From: Clostridia bacterium
Lineage (GTDB): Bacteria; Bacillota; Clostridia; Oscillospirales; CAG-272
Assembly (NCBI GenBank): GCA_017482055.1
Contig: JAFUOH010000009.1
Coordinates: 16,433 to 80,432 of the forward strand
Direction: 5' to 3'
Length of the DNA: 64,000 bases
Shown here: one piece after another, positions 25,901 through 34,797 of the stretch
How the letters are laid out: each line of letters starts with the position of its first letter
Numbering within the stretch: the stretch's first letter is position 1
Made by a program: the position numbers and the translations under genes
The notes under the pieces: model-generated
What the model saw: only the letters and a program-made list of their open reading frames with translations
What the model was told of the DNA's origin: nothing
The model's database searches: none

Positions 25901-26737
25901 CTACGCTTTCTTAAACAGATTGCAGGCCTCGTCGTAGGCGTGACGCTCGAAATCGCGGAACATGGTGCCGCGCTCCATTGCGGAGTCGAAGTCGACAAGA
26001 TAACCGTCGAAGTCGGGGCCGTCAACGCAGGCGAACTTGGTCTTGCCGCCGACAGTAAGACGGCAACCGCCGCACATTCCCGTGCCGTCGATCATAATGG
26101 GGTTCATGGATACCACGCAGGGAATACCCGTGGGGCGGGTGGCTTCCACTACGAATTTCATCATAATAAGGGGGCCGATGGTGATGACCTTGTCAAATTT
26201 CTCGCCCGATGCGAACATTTCGTTTAACGGAACGCAGACATTGCCCTGACGTCCGTAGGAGCCGTCGTCGGTCATGACATACATACGGCTTGATGCCGCC
26301 TTGAATTCGTCCTCAAGAATCAGCAGATCTTTGTTTCTGAAGCCGATGACCGAGGTGACCTCGCAGCCCATATCATGAAGTGCCTGCGCGATCGGAAGCG
26401 CGATGGCACAGCCAACGCCGCCGCCTACGATGCAGACCTTTTTGAGACCTTCGAGTTCAGTGGGCATGCCGAGAGGGCCGACAAAATCCTGCAGGCAGTC
26501 GCCCACCTCTTTATTGTTTAATTTTACCGTGGTAGCGCCGACGATCTGGAAGATTATCTTAACAGTACCCACCTCGCGGTCATAGCCCGCGATAGTCAGC
26601 GGAATGCGCTCCCCGTCAGCGTCTGTGCGGAGAATTATAAACTGACCCGGCTTTGCCTTCTTTGCAACAGCGGGAGCCTCGATATCCATCATCGTGACGG
26701 TGGGATTGAGGCATTTTTTTGCGGCTATTCTGTACAT
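25901..26737 (-). CDS. nfnA: NfnA-type FAD/[2Fe-2S] subunit (sulfide/dihydroorotate dehydrogenase-like)
   Basis: The 278-residue protein has a ferredoxin-reductase fold. The FAD-binding region includes PGQFIILR and RIPLTIAGYD; the NAD-binding region includes VCIVGGGVGCAIALPIAQAL (about 112-131); and the C-terminal [2Fe-2S] ligands are seen in GTGMCGGCRLTV and the later FACVDGPDFDG. This is the layout of NfnA, which bifurcates electrons from NADPH to NAD+ and ferredoxin with NfnB. Start ATG 26737 has AAGGAG upstream and a promoter at 26800-26829. Confidence 0.88.
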   Translation of the reverse strand: MYRIAAKKCLNPTVTMMDIEAPAVAKKAKPGQFIILRTDADGERIPLTIAGYDREVGTVKIIFQIVGATTVKLNNKEVGDCLQDFVGPLGMPTELEGLKKVCIVGGGVGCAIALPIAQALHDMGCEVTSVIGFRNKDLLILEDEFKAASSRMYVMTDDGSYGRQGNVCVPLNEMFASGEKFDKVITIGPLIMMKFVVEATRPTGIPCVVSMNPIMIDGTGMCGGCRLTVGGKTKFACVDGPDFDGYLVDFDSAMERGTMFRDFERHAYDEACNLFKKA

Positions 26738-26799
26738 GGATGTTCTCCTTATAGAAAATGTATGGAGTAAAATGTCATTAGATTAATACGGTACATTAT

Positions 26800-26829
26800 A
26801 TTATACCACACAGTACTACCCTATTGCAA
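26800..26829 (-). promoter_or_regulatory. Sigma-A promoter for nfnAB
   Basis: On the minus strand: -35 TTGCAA, 18-base spacer ending in TGG (extended -10), -10 TATAAT. The gene-free stretch 26738-27051 holds this and the spoIIE promoter; nothing else was seen. Confidence 0.75.
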
Positions 26830-26977
26830 TAGTTAATTGTAATCAAATTAAATATTCAAAATGACGATTCTTTGCGGAGTATATAACATTTTTTTACAAA
26901 ATTAGCGAAAAATTTGCGGATATATATCATTACCCAACCTTTGGCGAGTCAAAAAGCCCTCAATATGCATACAGGAG

Positions 26978-27010
26978 TCGACAGAAAAGCGGGCGCGGCT
27001 TTGGTATAAT
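26978..27010 (+). promoter_or_regulatory. Probable Spo0A-activated spoIIE promoter with 21-base spacer
   Basis: TCGACA at 26978-26983 is separated by 21 bases from TATAAT at 27005-27010. The TCGACA overlaps a reverse-oriented Spo0A box (TTCGACAAA consensus). Bacillus spoIIE and spoIIG promoters have the same long spacer and depend on Spo0A and sigma-A. A second box-like CGACAAA lies downstream near 27038. Confidence 0.6.
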
Positions 27011-27063
27011 TATCCCAAGACAAGCCGACGTGTGCGGCGACAAAAAGAAGGATGGACAAAATC

Positions 27064-29544
27064 ATGGCAATACAAAAATTCTTAAAGCTTGGGCTTTCCA
27101 AAGTGCTCGGAAGCGCTGCGGCGACTGATGAGGACGGTTCGCTTGATCTCTCTCGGCTCGATTTCGTACATATTATAAAAGGGCTGGGGTCAGGACTGAT
27201 CGCGGGACTGCTCGGTGCATCGGGAGCGGCATTTTCAAGCTATCCCTTGGGCATTGCGTACCTGTGTGCCTCCGACCGTTACATATCTGCAAGCTATCTC
27301 GGACTCATTGTATCGGCTTTGTTAAACCGCGGGTATGCTTTGCCGCTGACGGTAGTATACACGGTTATTGTAATGCTGAGATATGCAATCGGCAGGCTTC
27401 TGTGCGATCCGTCGGGTGCAAGCACCGCCCGTGACGGACGTATACTTGACAGGCTCCGCGCATATATGGCAAAAAATGATCCCGAGGGCGGCATTTTCGG
27501 AGAGGGAATACTGCTTCGGGTGGCGGTATCCTGCTTTGCGGCGTTTGTGTTCGGACTGTACCGACTTATCGCGGGAGGCTTCCTATATTATGACCTTTTC
27601 GGACTTCTTGCGGGTTTTCTCATCTGCCCGATTGTGACTCTGGCACTCTCGGGACTGTTTACAAAAAACGAGCAGTTTATGCACGCAGCGGAGCTTTCCC
27701 GTGCGGCGCTTATGTTTATATTTGTGTTCGCACTGCGCGGATACAGTGTTTTGGGATTCTCGCTTGCATTTACGGCGGCATTTTTTGTAACGCTGTGGGC
27801 GGCGACCTCGGTTGGAGCACTAAAGGGTTGTGTTGTCGGTCTGCTCGCAGGACTCGCCTGCGGGGGGATAAATATTGCGGGCGCGATCGAGGCATCGGAG
27901 TTTTCATATTCAATCGGCACGGCGCCTTGCATAATTGCGGCGGCGGGACTTTGCATGGGAATATTATGGAAGTTCTCAAGAGTCGCTGCAGTGGCGGCTT
28001 CCTGTGCTGTCGGAGTTACATTGGGGCTTGTTGTGGACGGGTATGCTGTTCTTCCGCGGCTGTTGCCCGATATCGCCGCTGCCACGGCGGTATTTATGCC
28101 TCTCGCACACTTCGGTCTGCTTCCGCGTCTGCCGGTATTCTATGAGCCTGAACATGAGCGTGGCGGCGAGGATGTGCTGATACTTGAAAAGAAGCAAGCC
28201 GATGCCAATATACGAATGAATGCGCTGTCGGAGGCGTTTTCCCATCTGTCGGACACTGTATATTCGCTGTCCGACCGTATGCGCCGCCCCGGTGTGGTGG
28301 ACTTAAAACAGGTATGTGATGCCGCGTTTGACGGCTTCTGTCATAAATGCTCGCTGGAATCGTTTTGTCTTGAGCGCGAATGCGCATCCACCCTTGATGC
28401 TCAAAGTAAGATCACAAGTGAGCTTTATCGTACGGGACATGTGGATATCGACAGTGTGCCGAGCTATTTGAAAGACAGGTGCTACAATATTCTTCCTATC
28501 CTCGACGAGATCAATATTTCCACGGCGAAGCTCATAGAACGCCTTATAAAAAATGACAAAACCGAAGCGTTTGCGCTTGACTATGAGGTCATGTCCAAGC
28601 TGCTTTCCGAGCAGATAGCGTACAATGACGCAGAATACAAGGTGGATGACGAGCTGACAAAAAAGCTCCGCCGTTCGCTTAAATACATGGGTATTCCCGC
28701 CGAGAGTGCGCTTTGCTTCGGTTCACGCAAAAAGCAAGCTATAATCGGGGGCGTAGAGGTCGGTCGGGTAAAGCTCGGTGCGGCGGAGATCCGCCGCGCG
28801 GTGGAGAACACGCTCGAGACACCCATGGATGCGCCGCGCTTTAATATCGAGGACGGAAGTGTCACCATGGTTCTTGAAGCACGTCGTCGGTTCAAGTGTG
28901 AGGTCGCAAAATCATCGAGCATAAAGGAATCCGAAAGCGCCAACGGAGACTGCGCGGCGACGTTTGAGAACCGCGAGGATTATTTCTACATGCTGATCTC
29001 CGACGGCATGGGAAGCGGAAGAGAAGCGGCGATCACCTCAAAGATCTGCGCCGTATTCGCCGAGCGCATGCTTTCGGCGGGCAACGGCAAGGCAGTGACT
29101 CTTGAAATGCTGAACGGCTTCATCAGAAGCCGCGGAAGTCGGGGCGGTGAATGCTCCGCAACCGTCGATCTTGCGGAGATAGATCTTATAACAGGCAAGG
29201 CGTGCTTTGTTAAAAGCGGTGCCGCGCCATCGTTTATTCTCCGCGGTGGGAATCTCTACAAGCTCCAGTCGAAAACGGTGCCGCTGGGAATCATGCCCGA
29301 GCTGGATGCCGAAAAGATCGGCTTCGAGCTTATGACGGGAGACGTAATAATCATGCTCAGCGATGGCGTTGCTCAGTCGCTTGAGGACGGCGTATGGCTG
29401 GCAAATTTGCTCACCTACGAATGGGAGGATGACCTTAACGCCATGACGGCAAAAATCCTCGATAATGCCGTTCTTTCCAATAAACGCAGCGACGATATGA
29501 CCGTGGTACTGGTACGCATTGCGGACAACGATGCGGAGGCGTAA
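27064..29544 (+). CDS. spoIIE: Stage II sporulation protein E (SpoIIE phosphatase)
   Basis: SpoIIE sits in the sporulation septum and dephosphorylates SpoIIAA, activating sigma-F in the forespore. The protein (826 residues from ATG 27064; an ATG at 27052 abuts the AAGG sequence) has an N-terminal half with about ten membrane segments (to about residue 335), a cytoplasmic central region, and a C-terminal PP2C-type phosphatase domain with YMLISDGMGSGREAA and IMLSDGVAQSLEDGVW metal-binding motifs. It is the main evidence that the host forms endospores or descends from spore formers. The gene is monocistronic or shares a transcript with nth, which also has its own promoter. Confidence 0.95.
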   Translation: MAIQKFLKLGLSKVLGSAAATDEDGSLDLSRLDFVHIIKGLGSGLIAGLLGASGAAFSSYPLGIAYLCASDRYISASYLGLIVSALLNRGYALPLTVVYTVIVMLRYAIGRLLCDPSGASTARDGRILDRLRAYMAKNDPEGGIFGEGILLRVAVSCFAAFVFGLYRLIAGGFLYYDLFGLLAGFLICPIVTLALSGLFTKNEQFMHAAELSRAALMFIFVFALRGYSVLGFSLAFTAAFFVTLWAATSVGALKGCVVGLLAGLACGGINIAGAIEASEFSYSIGTAPCIIAAAGLCMGILWKFSRVAAVAASCAVGVTLGLVVDGYAVLPRLLPDIAAATAVFMPLAHFGLLPRLPVFYEPEHERGGEDVLILEKKQADANIRMNALSEAFSHLSDTVYSLSDRMRRPGVVDLKQVCDAAFDGFCHKCSLESFCLERECASTLDAQSKITSELYRTGHVDIDSVPSYLKDRCYNILPILDEINISTAKLIERLIKNDKTEAFALDYEVMSKLLSEQIAYNDAEYKVDDELTKKLRRSLKYMGIPAESALCFGSRKKQAIIGGVEVGRVKLGAAEIRRAVENTLETPMDAPRFNIEDGSVTMVLEARRRFKCEVAKSSSIKESESANGDCAATFENREDYFYMLISDGMGSGREAAITSKICAVFAERMLSAGNGKAVTLEMLNGFIRSRGSRGGECSATVDLAEIDLITGKACFVKSGAAPSFILRGGNLYKLQSKTVPLGIMPELDAEKIGFELMTGDVIIMLSDGVAQSLEDGVWLANLLTYEWEDDLNAMTAKILDNAVLSNKRSDDMTVVLVRIADNDAEA

Positions 29545-29561
29545 GTAAATTCGTAATAGAC

Positions 29562-29590
29562 TTGACAATCCTTTTTCGGTTTGATATAAT
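29562..29590 (+). promoter_or_regulatory. Consensus sigma-A promoter for nth
   Basis: -35 TTGACA, 17-base spacer, -10 TATAAT with TGA before it (extended -10). The -10 overlaps a perfect inverted repeat at 29579-29605. Confidence 0.9.
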
Positions 29591-29605
29591 AAGCTTGTAT
29601 CAAAC
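29579..29605. promoter_or_regulatory. Operator-like inverted repeat over the nth promoter
   Basis: Perfect 8-base arms gtttgata and tatcaaac are separated by 11 bases, covering the -10 box and the expected transcription start. This is where a repressor would act; the regulator is unknown. Confidence 0.5.
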
Positions 29606-29623
29606 AGTGAAAGGATTGTTTTA

Positions 29624-30280
29624 ATGCCAACTAAAAAAGCGCGTCTCGCGCGGGAGTTCTGCGAAAGGCTTGAAAAAATATACCCCGAGGCGCAGTGTGC
29701 GCTGGAATTCGGCGGGGAAGCGTGGAAGCTGCTTATCATGGGGCGTCTTTCCGCGCAGTGTACCGATGCGCGTGTCAATATCGTCTGCCGTGAGCTTTTT
29801 GAAAAATATCCCACTCTCGAATCGGTGGCGGACTGCGAGCTGTCAGAGCTGGAATCGGTCGTGCGCCCATGCGGACTTTATAAGACCAAAGCGAAAAATA
29901 TAAAGGATGCCTGCATCATGCTCCGCGACGAGTACGGCGGCGAGCTGCCCGACACTATGGACGAGCTCTTACGGCTGCCGGGCGTGGGACGTAAGATCGC
30001 GAATCTGCTGCTGGGTGACATCTTCGGAAAGCCCGCCATCGTCACCGATACCCACTGCATCCGCATCTGCGGTCGTGTGGGGCTTTACCCCGAAACGCTT
30101 AAGGATCCCGTGAAGATCGAAAAAATACTGATTCCGTTGATAATTCCCGAAAAGCAGTCAGACTTTTGTCACCGCGTGGTGATGTTTGGACGCGATACCT
30201 GTACGGCGCGCTCTCCGAAGTGCGGGCAATGCCTGTGCGTGGATATATGCAAGCATGCCGTGAGCGGACATTTTTTGTAA
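29624..30280 (+). CDS. nth: Endonuclease III (DNA glycosylase/AP lyase)
   Basis: Nth removes oxidised pyrimidines and cleaves the abasic site. The 218-residue protein has the helix-hairpin-helix LPGVGRKIANLLL with the catalytic lysine, the catalytic aspartate in VTDTHCIRICGR, and the [4Fe-4S] loop with cysteines spaced C-x6-C-x2-C-x5-C (CTARSPKCGQCLCVDIC). The promoter with its overlapping inverted repeat suggests regulated expression. Confidence 0.96.
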   Translation: MPTKKARLAREFCERLEKIYPEAQCALEFGGEAWKLLIMGRLSAQCTDARVNIVCRELFEKYPTLESVADCELSELESVVRPCGLYKTKAKNIKDACIMLRDEYGGELPDTMDELLRLPGVGRKIANLLLGDIFGKPAIVTDTHCIRICGRVGLYPETLKDPVKIEKILIPLIIPEKQSDFCHRVVMFGRDTCTARSPKCGQCLCVDICKHAVSGHFL

Positions 30281-30316
30281 TAATTGTGCATTTGGCGGCT
30301 TTTTCTGTCGAGACTG

Positions 30317-30345
30317 TTGACATTGGCGGAATTATTATGTATAAT
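30317..30345 (+). promoter_or_regulatory. Consensus sigma-A promoter for the beta-helix gene
   Basis: -35 TTGACA, 17-base spacer, -10 TATAAT, about 45 bases before the start codon. Confidence 0.85.
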
Positions 30346-30389
30346 AACCTTGACGGCGATACCCAAAATTTAAGAAGAGGAGAAAACGT

Positions 30390-31895
30390 ATGATCACAGC
30401 AACAAAAGAATTTTTGGCTGAACTGGAGGCGCTCTGCGAAAAGCGCAAGCAGGCGATACTTAACGCTCCCGACGCCCTTGAAATAAAGGGGACGACCTAC
30501 TACGTAAGCAATGATGGCAGCGACGAAAACGACGGACTCTCCGAAAAAAGCCCGTGGCAAACTCTTGCGAAGGTATCGTCGGCGGAGCTTTCCGAGGGGG
30601 ACGGCGTATTGTTCCGTCGCGGCGACCTGTTCCGCGGCATGGTTGCAACAAAGCCGGGCGTATCCTACGGCGCGTACGGCACGGGCGAGAAGCCGAAGCT
30701 TTACGGCTGGGACAAAAATCTTGCCGATCCCGCGCTGTGGGAGCTTCACGACGCGGAGCACCACATTTGGAAGCTCACCGAAAAGATACTCGACCCCGGT
30801 ACGCTGGTATTTAACGACGGGGAGGCGTGGTCCATCAAGCTGATCCCGTCCTACATAAACGGTCGGTTTGTTTGCAGAAATGACGAGTCGAAGCTCTTTG
30901 ATATGAGCTGTGAGATGGTGCGCGATCTCGACATCTACTGGCACTTCGACGCCATCCTCACCGACAGACCCTCCAAGGGGCAGAATTTTCTCATCCCCGA
31001 TATGACTCCCAAAAGTCTCGGCGATCTCTATCTGCGCTGTGACAGGGGCAATCCGGGCGGGGCGTTCCGTTCCATCGAAGCGCCCACGAGACGTTCCATG
31101 TTCAGAGTCGGTGCCAATGCAAACGTGAAGATCGACAACATTTGCATGAAATATATCGGTCTGCACGCTGTGTCGGCAGGCGGCGAGTGCTCGCGCGGGC
31201 TGCATGTCACAAATTGCGAGATTGGCTGGATAGGCGGTACCATTCAGAGTTACATGGGCACCGACCCCAACTATCCTCAGGGCGACAGAGGCACCGTTAC
31301 CCGCTTCGGCAACGGTGTTGAGATATACGGCGGCTGTGACGACTACGAGGTGTCGAACTGCTATATCTATCAGGTATATGACGCAGGTATCACCCATCAG
31401 GTGACAACAAACGGCAATAAACGAGTGATGAATAATGTTCTTTACAAGGATAATCTCGTTGAGAAGTGCGTATATTCCATCGAATATTTCCTTGAAATGA
31501 ACAATGGCGACACCGATAGCTATATGAACAATATCGAAATGTGCGGAAACATTCTGCGCGAGTCGGGATACGGCTGGGGTCAGCAGCGTCATAATACCTA
31601 TACCCCCGCTCATATCAAGGGCTGGAGCTACACTAACAAGGCATCAAACTATAGTGTTCATGATAACATCTTCGATCGCGCCGCATACAGAATGATTCAC
31701 ACTGTGGCACAGGAAGCGGAAAGCTGTCCCGAAATGCACGATAATACCTATATCCAGTATTATGGCAATACAATAGGTAAAATCGGCTCAAACAGGGTAA
31801 AGGAGCCGGAGGATCAGATATTTGACGACGCCGCGGAGGAAAAGATCAACACGGTATTCGGCGACAAAAATGCGAAGGTATATGTAATAAAATAA
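30390..31895 (+). CDS. Right-handed parallel beta-helix protein
   Basis: The 501-residue protein begins with a short helix and then TYYVSNDGSDENDGLSEKSP, a motif common at the start of pectate-lyase-like beta-helix proteins (PL/GH families). Short Asn-, Gly- and Val-rich repeats follow through the middle (about 200-450), such as NCEIGWIGG and NNVLYKDNLVEKC. Carbohydrate binding or cleavage is likely by family; the substrate is unknown. No signal peptide or membrane segment is seen, which is odd for this class, so it may act on sugars in the cytoplasm. RBS AGGAG precedes ATG 30390. Confidence 0.8.
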   Translation: MITATKEFLAELEALCEKRKQAILNAPDALEIKGTTYYVSNDGSDENDGLSEKSPWQTLAKVSSAELSEGDGVLFRRGDLFRGMVATKPGVSYGAYGTGEKPKLYGWDKNLADPALWELHDAEHHIWKLTEKILDPGTLVFNDGEAWSIKLIPSYINGRFVCRNDESKLFDMSCEMVRDLDIYWHFDAILTDRPSKGQNFLIPDMTPKSLGDLYLRCDRGNPGGAFRSIEAPTRRSMFRVGANANVKIDNICMKYIGLHAVSAGGECSRGLHVTNCEIGWIGGTIQSYMGTDPNYPQGDRGTVTRFGNGVEIYGGCDDYEVSNCYIYQVYDAGITHQVTTNGNKRVMNNVLYKDNLVEKCVYSIEYFLEMNNGDTDSYMNNIEMCGNILRESGYGWGQQRHNTYTPAHIKGWSYTNKASNYSVHDNIFDRAAYRMIHTVAQEAESCPEMHDNTYIQYYGNTIGKIGSNRVKEPEDQIFDDAAEEKINTVFGDKNAKVYVIK

Positions 31896-31944
31896 GCAAA
31901 AGCACCGCTCGCACGGTAAGGTGAGAGCGGTGCTTTTGCTTATT
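31891..31944. terminator. Bidirectional terminator overlapping both stop codons
   Basis: Perfect 20-base arms (31891-31910 and 31925-31944) contain AAAAGCACCGCTC and its complement. The structure includes the stop codons of the converging beta-helix and DHHW genes. Confidence 0.9.
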
Positions 31945-33121
31945 CCATTCCCAAAGTCAGCGATACGAGATTGTCCGAGTTCAGAAGGCTGTCCAGATTA
32001 TAAAGAATCAGTACGTGGTCAGCGCCTACCTCCTTCACAAGCTCAAGCATCGAAGGATTGCCGACCAGCGGCTTGTAATAGCGCAGGTCGATGATCTCAA
32101 GATCAAAATGCGCCGCAAGAAAAGGAGCGACGGAGTGACCGAAGCTGTCCTTTATCAAGAGGAGCGTCTCGCGCTCGCCTGCGAGAGGACTTCTGTCGGA
32201 GGGATAAATACGCACCCGCGCGTTGTTGCCGCCGATGAATGCACTGTATTTGTCCTTTTTTTCAAGATACGAGAGGTCGTACATTCCCTCAAGCGTGTCG
32301 CCGCCGACGATCTCACAGGTAAGTGTTCCGTCGCCCGCAAAGCGGAAAAATTCCATAGTGTCCGGCCGGATCCATTTCATTCCCGCCTTTGACCAGGTGG
32401 TGCCGTAAAACTCCTCGGACATCGTCTCGCGGGTGAAGTATTCACGCGGATATGGTTCCATACCGTAGGTTTCCATGATCTCCCTATAGGCGTAATATGC
32501 TCCGAGCGTCGTCCAGTGATGGTCGGTTCGGTAGTAGACATATTCACCTGCATCGGCGTATTCGCGAAGGGGTGTCAACAGATCTATCTGCGATATATCG
32601 CCCGCACTTTCAAGGGCGCGGACGAATGTTGTGTCCGATATCTTTTTGGCAGGATAAAGCGCGGGAGAATAGCTCGTCAGCACATCCTGCGAGCGACCCG
32701 CAACGGCGAGGTGCAACGGAATATCACCGAGCGCCTCGTCAAATGCAGTTACGGCTGCGAGATTTTTGTCCGCTGCGGCATAATTCGGGTGATCCTCCTT
32801 GGCGATAATATGTCCGTCGATGCCGAGCAGGACGGAATTGTTCTCCTGCTTGCCGAGCACTGTCTCGGATACTGCTTTGGTGCCGACAAACAGGTTACGC
32901 AGCGGCATCTGATCGGTACAGTAGCTTGCCACGTCAGCGGTAAACTCGCCGCTTGTAAGCGCTTCAAGGCTGAACTGCGGAACCGTCTGCAGATAGCGAT
33001 TTTCCTCCTCGGAATATTCCTTGTCGGGAAGCAGGAGCATGGCTATGGCAAAGCCGTATATTATTACAAGCAATCCGAGGACGGTTATAATGTCGCTCAG
33101 ACGATATTTTCGTGTGTTCAT
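31940..33121 (-). CDS. DHHW-family protein (AlgX/AlgJ-like), polysaccharide O-acylation partner
   Basis: The 393-residue protein has one N-terminal membrane segment (about 9-30) and an SGNH-hydrolase-like extracellular domain with the family motif YYRTDHHWTTLGAYYAY (about 195-211). A late DSFGHSVAPF motif holds the likely catalytic serine region. Proteins of this type move or hydrolyse acyl groups on surface polysaccharide with an MBOAT transporter, and here the MBOAT gene is directly upstream in the same direction. The acyl acceptor is unknown. Confidence 0.85.
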   Translation of the reverse strand: MNTRKYRLSDIITVLGLLVIIYGFAIAMLLLPDKEYSEEENRYLQTVPQFSLEALTSGEFTADVASYCTDQMPLRNLFVGTKAVSETVLGKQENNSVLLGIDGHIIAKEDHPNYAAADKNLAAVTAFDEALGDIPLHLAVAGRSQDVLTSYSPALYPAKKISDTTFVRALESAGDISQIDLLTPLREYADAGEYVYYRTDHHWTTLGAYYAYREIMETYGMEPYPREYFTRETMSEEFYGTTWSKAGMKWIRPDTMEFFRFAGDGTLTCEIVGGDTLEGMYDLSYLEKKDKYSAFIGGNNARVRIYPSDRSPLAGERETLLLIKDSFGHSVAPFLAAHFDLEIIDLRYYKPLVGNPSMLELVKEVGADHVLILYNLDSLLNSDNLVSLTLGME

Positions 33122-33204
33122 GGGTGAACCTTTCTTTGGGTGCCAAATTATCGTTTAGCCGAGCCCCACGCAGATAAACGTTAATTTACTCCAACATTTA
33201 AATT

Positions 33205-34617
33205 TTAGAACCTGAAATACAAGAACGGATTATAGGACGAATCCACAAGATACGCAATGCATACGAGCGTTGCGGCGATGCTGCCGACAGCTGCGATGCC
33301 GCGTGCCGCCGCGTACTTTTCCGTGAGCCTGTAATACAGCTTTTTCGGGAGCGGAGTGGATGCGAGTACGAGGATAGCGAAAAATACAAGATTACGCACC
33401 AGATTGTAGACATCGAGTCCGTTTGCGAAGCCAACGACGCCCACACCGAACATGCTGCCCAGGTATACCATACCCGCCGAAAGGTCCTCGAATACAAACA
33501 GCAGCCAGCCGAACAGCACGAAGAACAGCGTGTAAATCCGTGAGACGACGACCGGGGCGCGTTCCAACAGCTTTAAGAGGAACAGCTTTTCGATCATCAA
33601 AAGCGCGAAGTAGTAGAGTCCCCACAGGATATAGTTCCAGCTTGCACCGTGCCAGAAGCCGGTGAGGAACCATACCACGAAAATGTTGCGGATATTTATG
33701 AGCTTCGAGCAACGGTTACCGCCGAGGGGAATATAGACGTATTCGCGGAACCAGGTGCCGAGGGAAATGTGCCAGCGGCGCCAGAATTCGGTGATGCTTT
33801 TTGAAATATAGGGGTAGTTGAAGTTTTCGAGGAATCGGAACCCGATCATTTTTCCGAGACCTATCGCCATGTCGGAATAGCCCGAAAAGTCAAAATAGAT
33901 CTGGAACGAATAGCAGATCATGCCGATCCACGCTCCCACCACGGTACGCTCATCTGCGGGAATATCGCGGAAATATTCCCAAAGCTGTCCCGCGGTGTTG
34001 GCAAACAGCACCTTTTTGCACATACCTGCGATAAAGGTACGCGTGCCCTCGGCAAACAGCGGGATACTGTGCTCCCGCTCCGTGAGCTGATCGTCAACGT
34101 CCTTGTAGCGTACGATGGGACCTGCGATTAGCTGAGGATATAGGGTCACATATGCGCCGAAGGCGGCGATATTATGCTGTGCGCGGGTATCGAGGCGGTA
34201 GACATCAATGACGTATGAGAGCGCCTGGAAGGTGTAGAAGGAAATGCCGATGGGCAGCTCCAACCCGAGCAGCGGCAGTCCCGACAGTCCGGGGATAAGT
34301 CGGAGATTGGTCACAAAGAAGTCGTAATACTTGAAGAAGCCGAGGATCGCAAGGTTTATTACCACGGCAAGTATGAGACATAGTTTGGCGCTTTTTTTAT
34401 TCTGCTTTTTTAGATTATTTTCGACAAGCAGACCGAAAATATAATCCACGATGATGGTAAACACCATGAGGAACATATATATCGGCTCGCCCCAACCATA
34501 GAATATGAGGCTGACCGCAAGCAGTACGATATTGCGAGCCTTAAAGGGGACGATAAAATACAAAAGCAGCGTTACCGTCAGATAAAGAAGCAGAAATTCA
34601 AGACTTGAAAAGACCAT
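33205..34617 (-). CDS. MBOAT-family membrane O-acyltransferase (AlgI/DltB-like)
   Basis: The 470-residue protein has about ten membrane segments and the MBOAT core: WRRWHISLGTWFREYVYIPL and the catalytic histidine in FLTGFWHGASWNYILWG. Such proteins carry acetyl or other acyl groups across the membrane for transfer to surface glycans. ATG 34617 has AAAGG upstream, and the promoter at 34661-34689 drives it together with the DHHW gene. Lack of dltA/dltC nearby argues against a role in D-alanylation. Confidence 0.9.
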   Translation of the reverse strand: MVFSSLEFLLLYLTVTLLLYFIVPFKARNIVLLAVSLIFYGWGEPIYMFLMVFTIIVDYIFGLLVENNLKKQNKKSAKLCLILAVVINLAILGFFKYYDFFVTNLRLIPGLSGLPLLGLELPIGISFYTFQALSYVIDVYRLDTRAQHNIAAFGAYVTLYPQLIAGPIVRYKDVDDQLTEREHSIPLFAEGTRTFIAGMCKKVLFANTAGQLWEYFRDIPADERTVVGAWIGMICYSFQIYFDFSGYSDMAIGLGKMIGFRFLENFNYPYISKSITEFWRRWHISLGTWFREYVYIPLGGNRCSKLINIRNIFVVWFLTGFWHGASWNYILWGLYYFALLMIEKLFLLKLLERAPVVVSRIYTLFFVLFGWLLFVFEDLSAGMVYLGSMFGVGVVGFANGLDVYNLVRNLVFFAILVLASTPLPKKLYYRLTEKYAAARGIAAVGSIAATLVCIAYLVDSSYNPFLYFRF

Positions 34618-34660
34618 ATATGAAATTACCTTTCGGTGAATTTTACATTTTAACCTCAAT

Positions 34661-34689
34661 ATTATACTATAAGAAGCCAATTAAAGCAA
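34661..34689 (-). promoter_or_regulatory. Sigma-A promoter for MBOAT-DHHW
   Basis: On the minus strand: -35 TTGCTT, 17-base spacer, -10 TATAAT. Confidence 0.7.
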
Positions 34690-34741
34690 GCCTTGGCGTG
34701 AAAACAGTGTGTAAATTTTATTCGGCACGCGGTGTCGACAT

Positions 34742-34781
34742 AAAACAGCCCAAACGCGCGGATCTGCGTTTGGGCTGTTTT
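34742..34781 (-). terminator. Terminator of the GH3 gene
   Basis: Perfect 16-base arms (aaaacagcccaaacgc and complement) with an 8-base loop; a T-run follows on both strands. It ends the GH3 transcript before the MBOAT promoter. Confidence 0.85.
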
Positions 34782-34797
34782 TGCTCGGTTTCAGCGA

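Noticed and set aside
25888-26025. N-terminal extension of nfnB to an upstream ATG
   Set aside because: It would overlap the nfnA end, reads as low-complexity Ser/Thr sequence, and ATG 25887 has a good GGAGG site and the family N-terminus.
30099-31613. 504-codon minus-strand frame opposite nth and the beta-helix gene
   Set aside because: It crosses two genes and a perfect promoter on the other strand, with no recognisable domain.
32015-33127. Plus-strand frames opposite the DHHW gene
   Set aside because: They are shadows of a gene with a clear DHHW motif, signal anchor and operon context.
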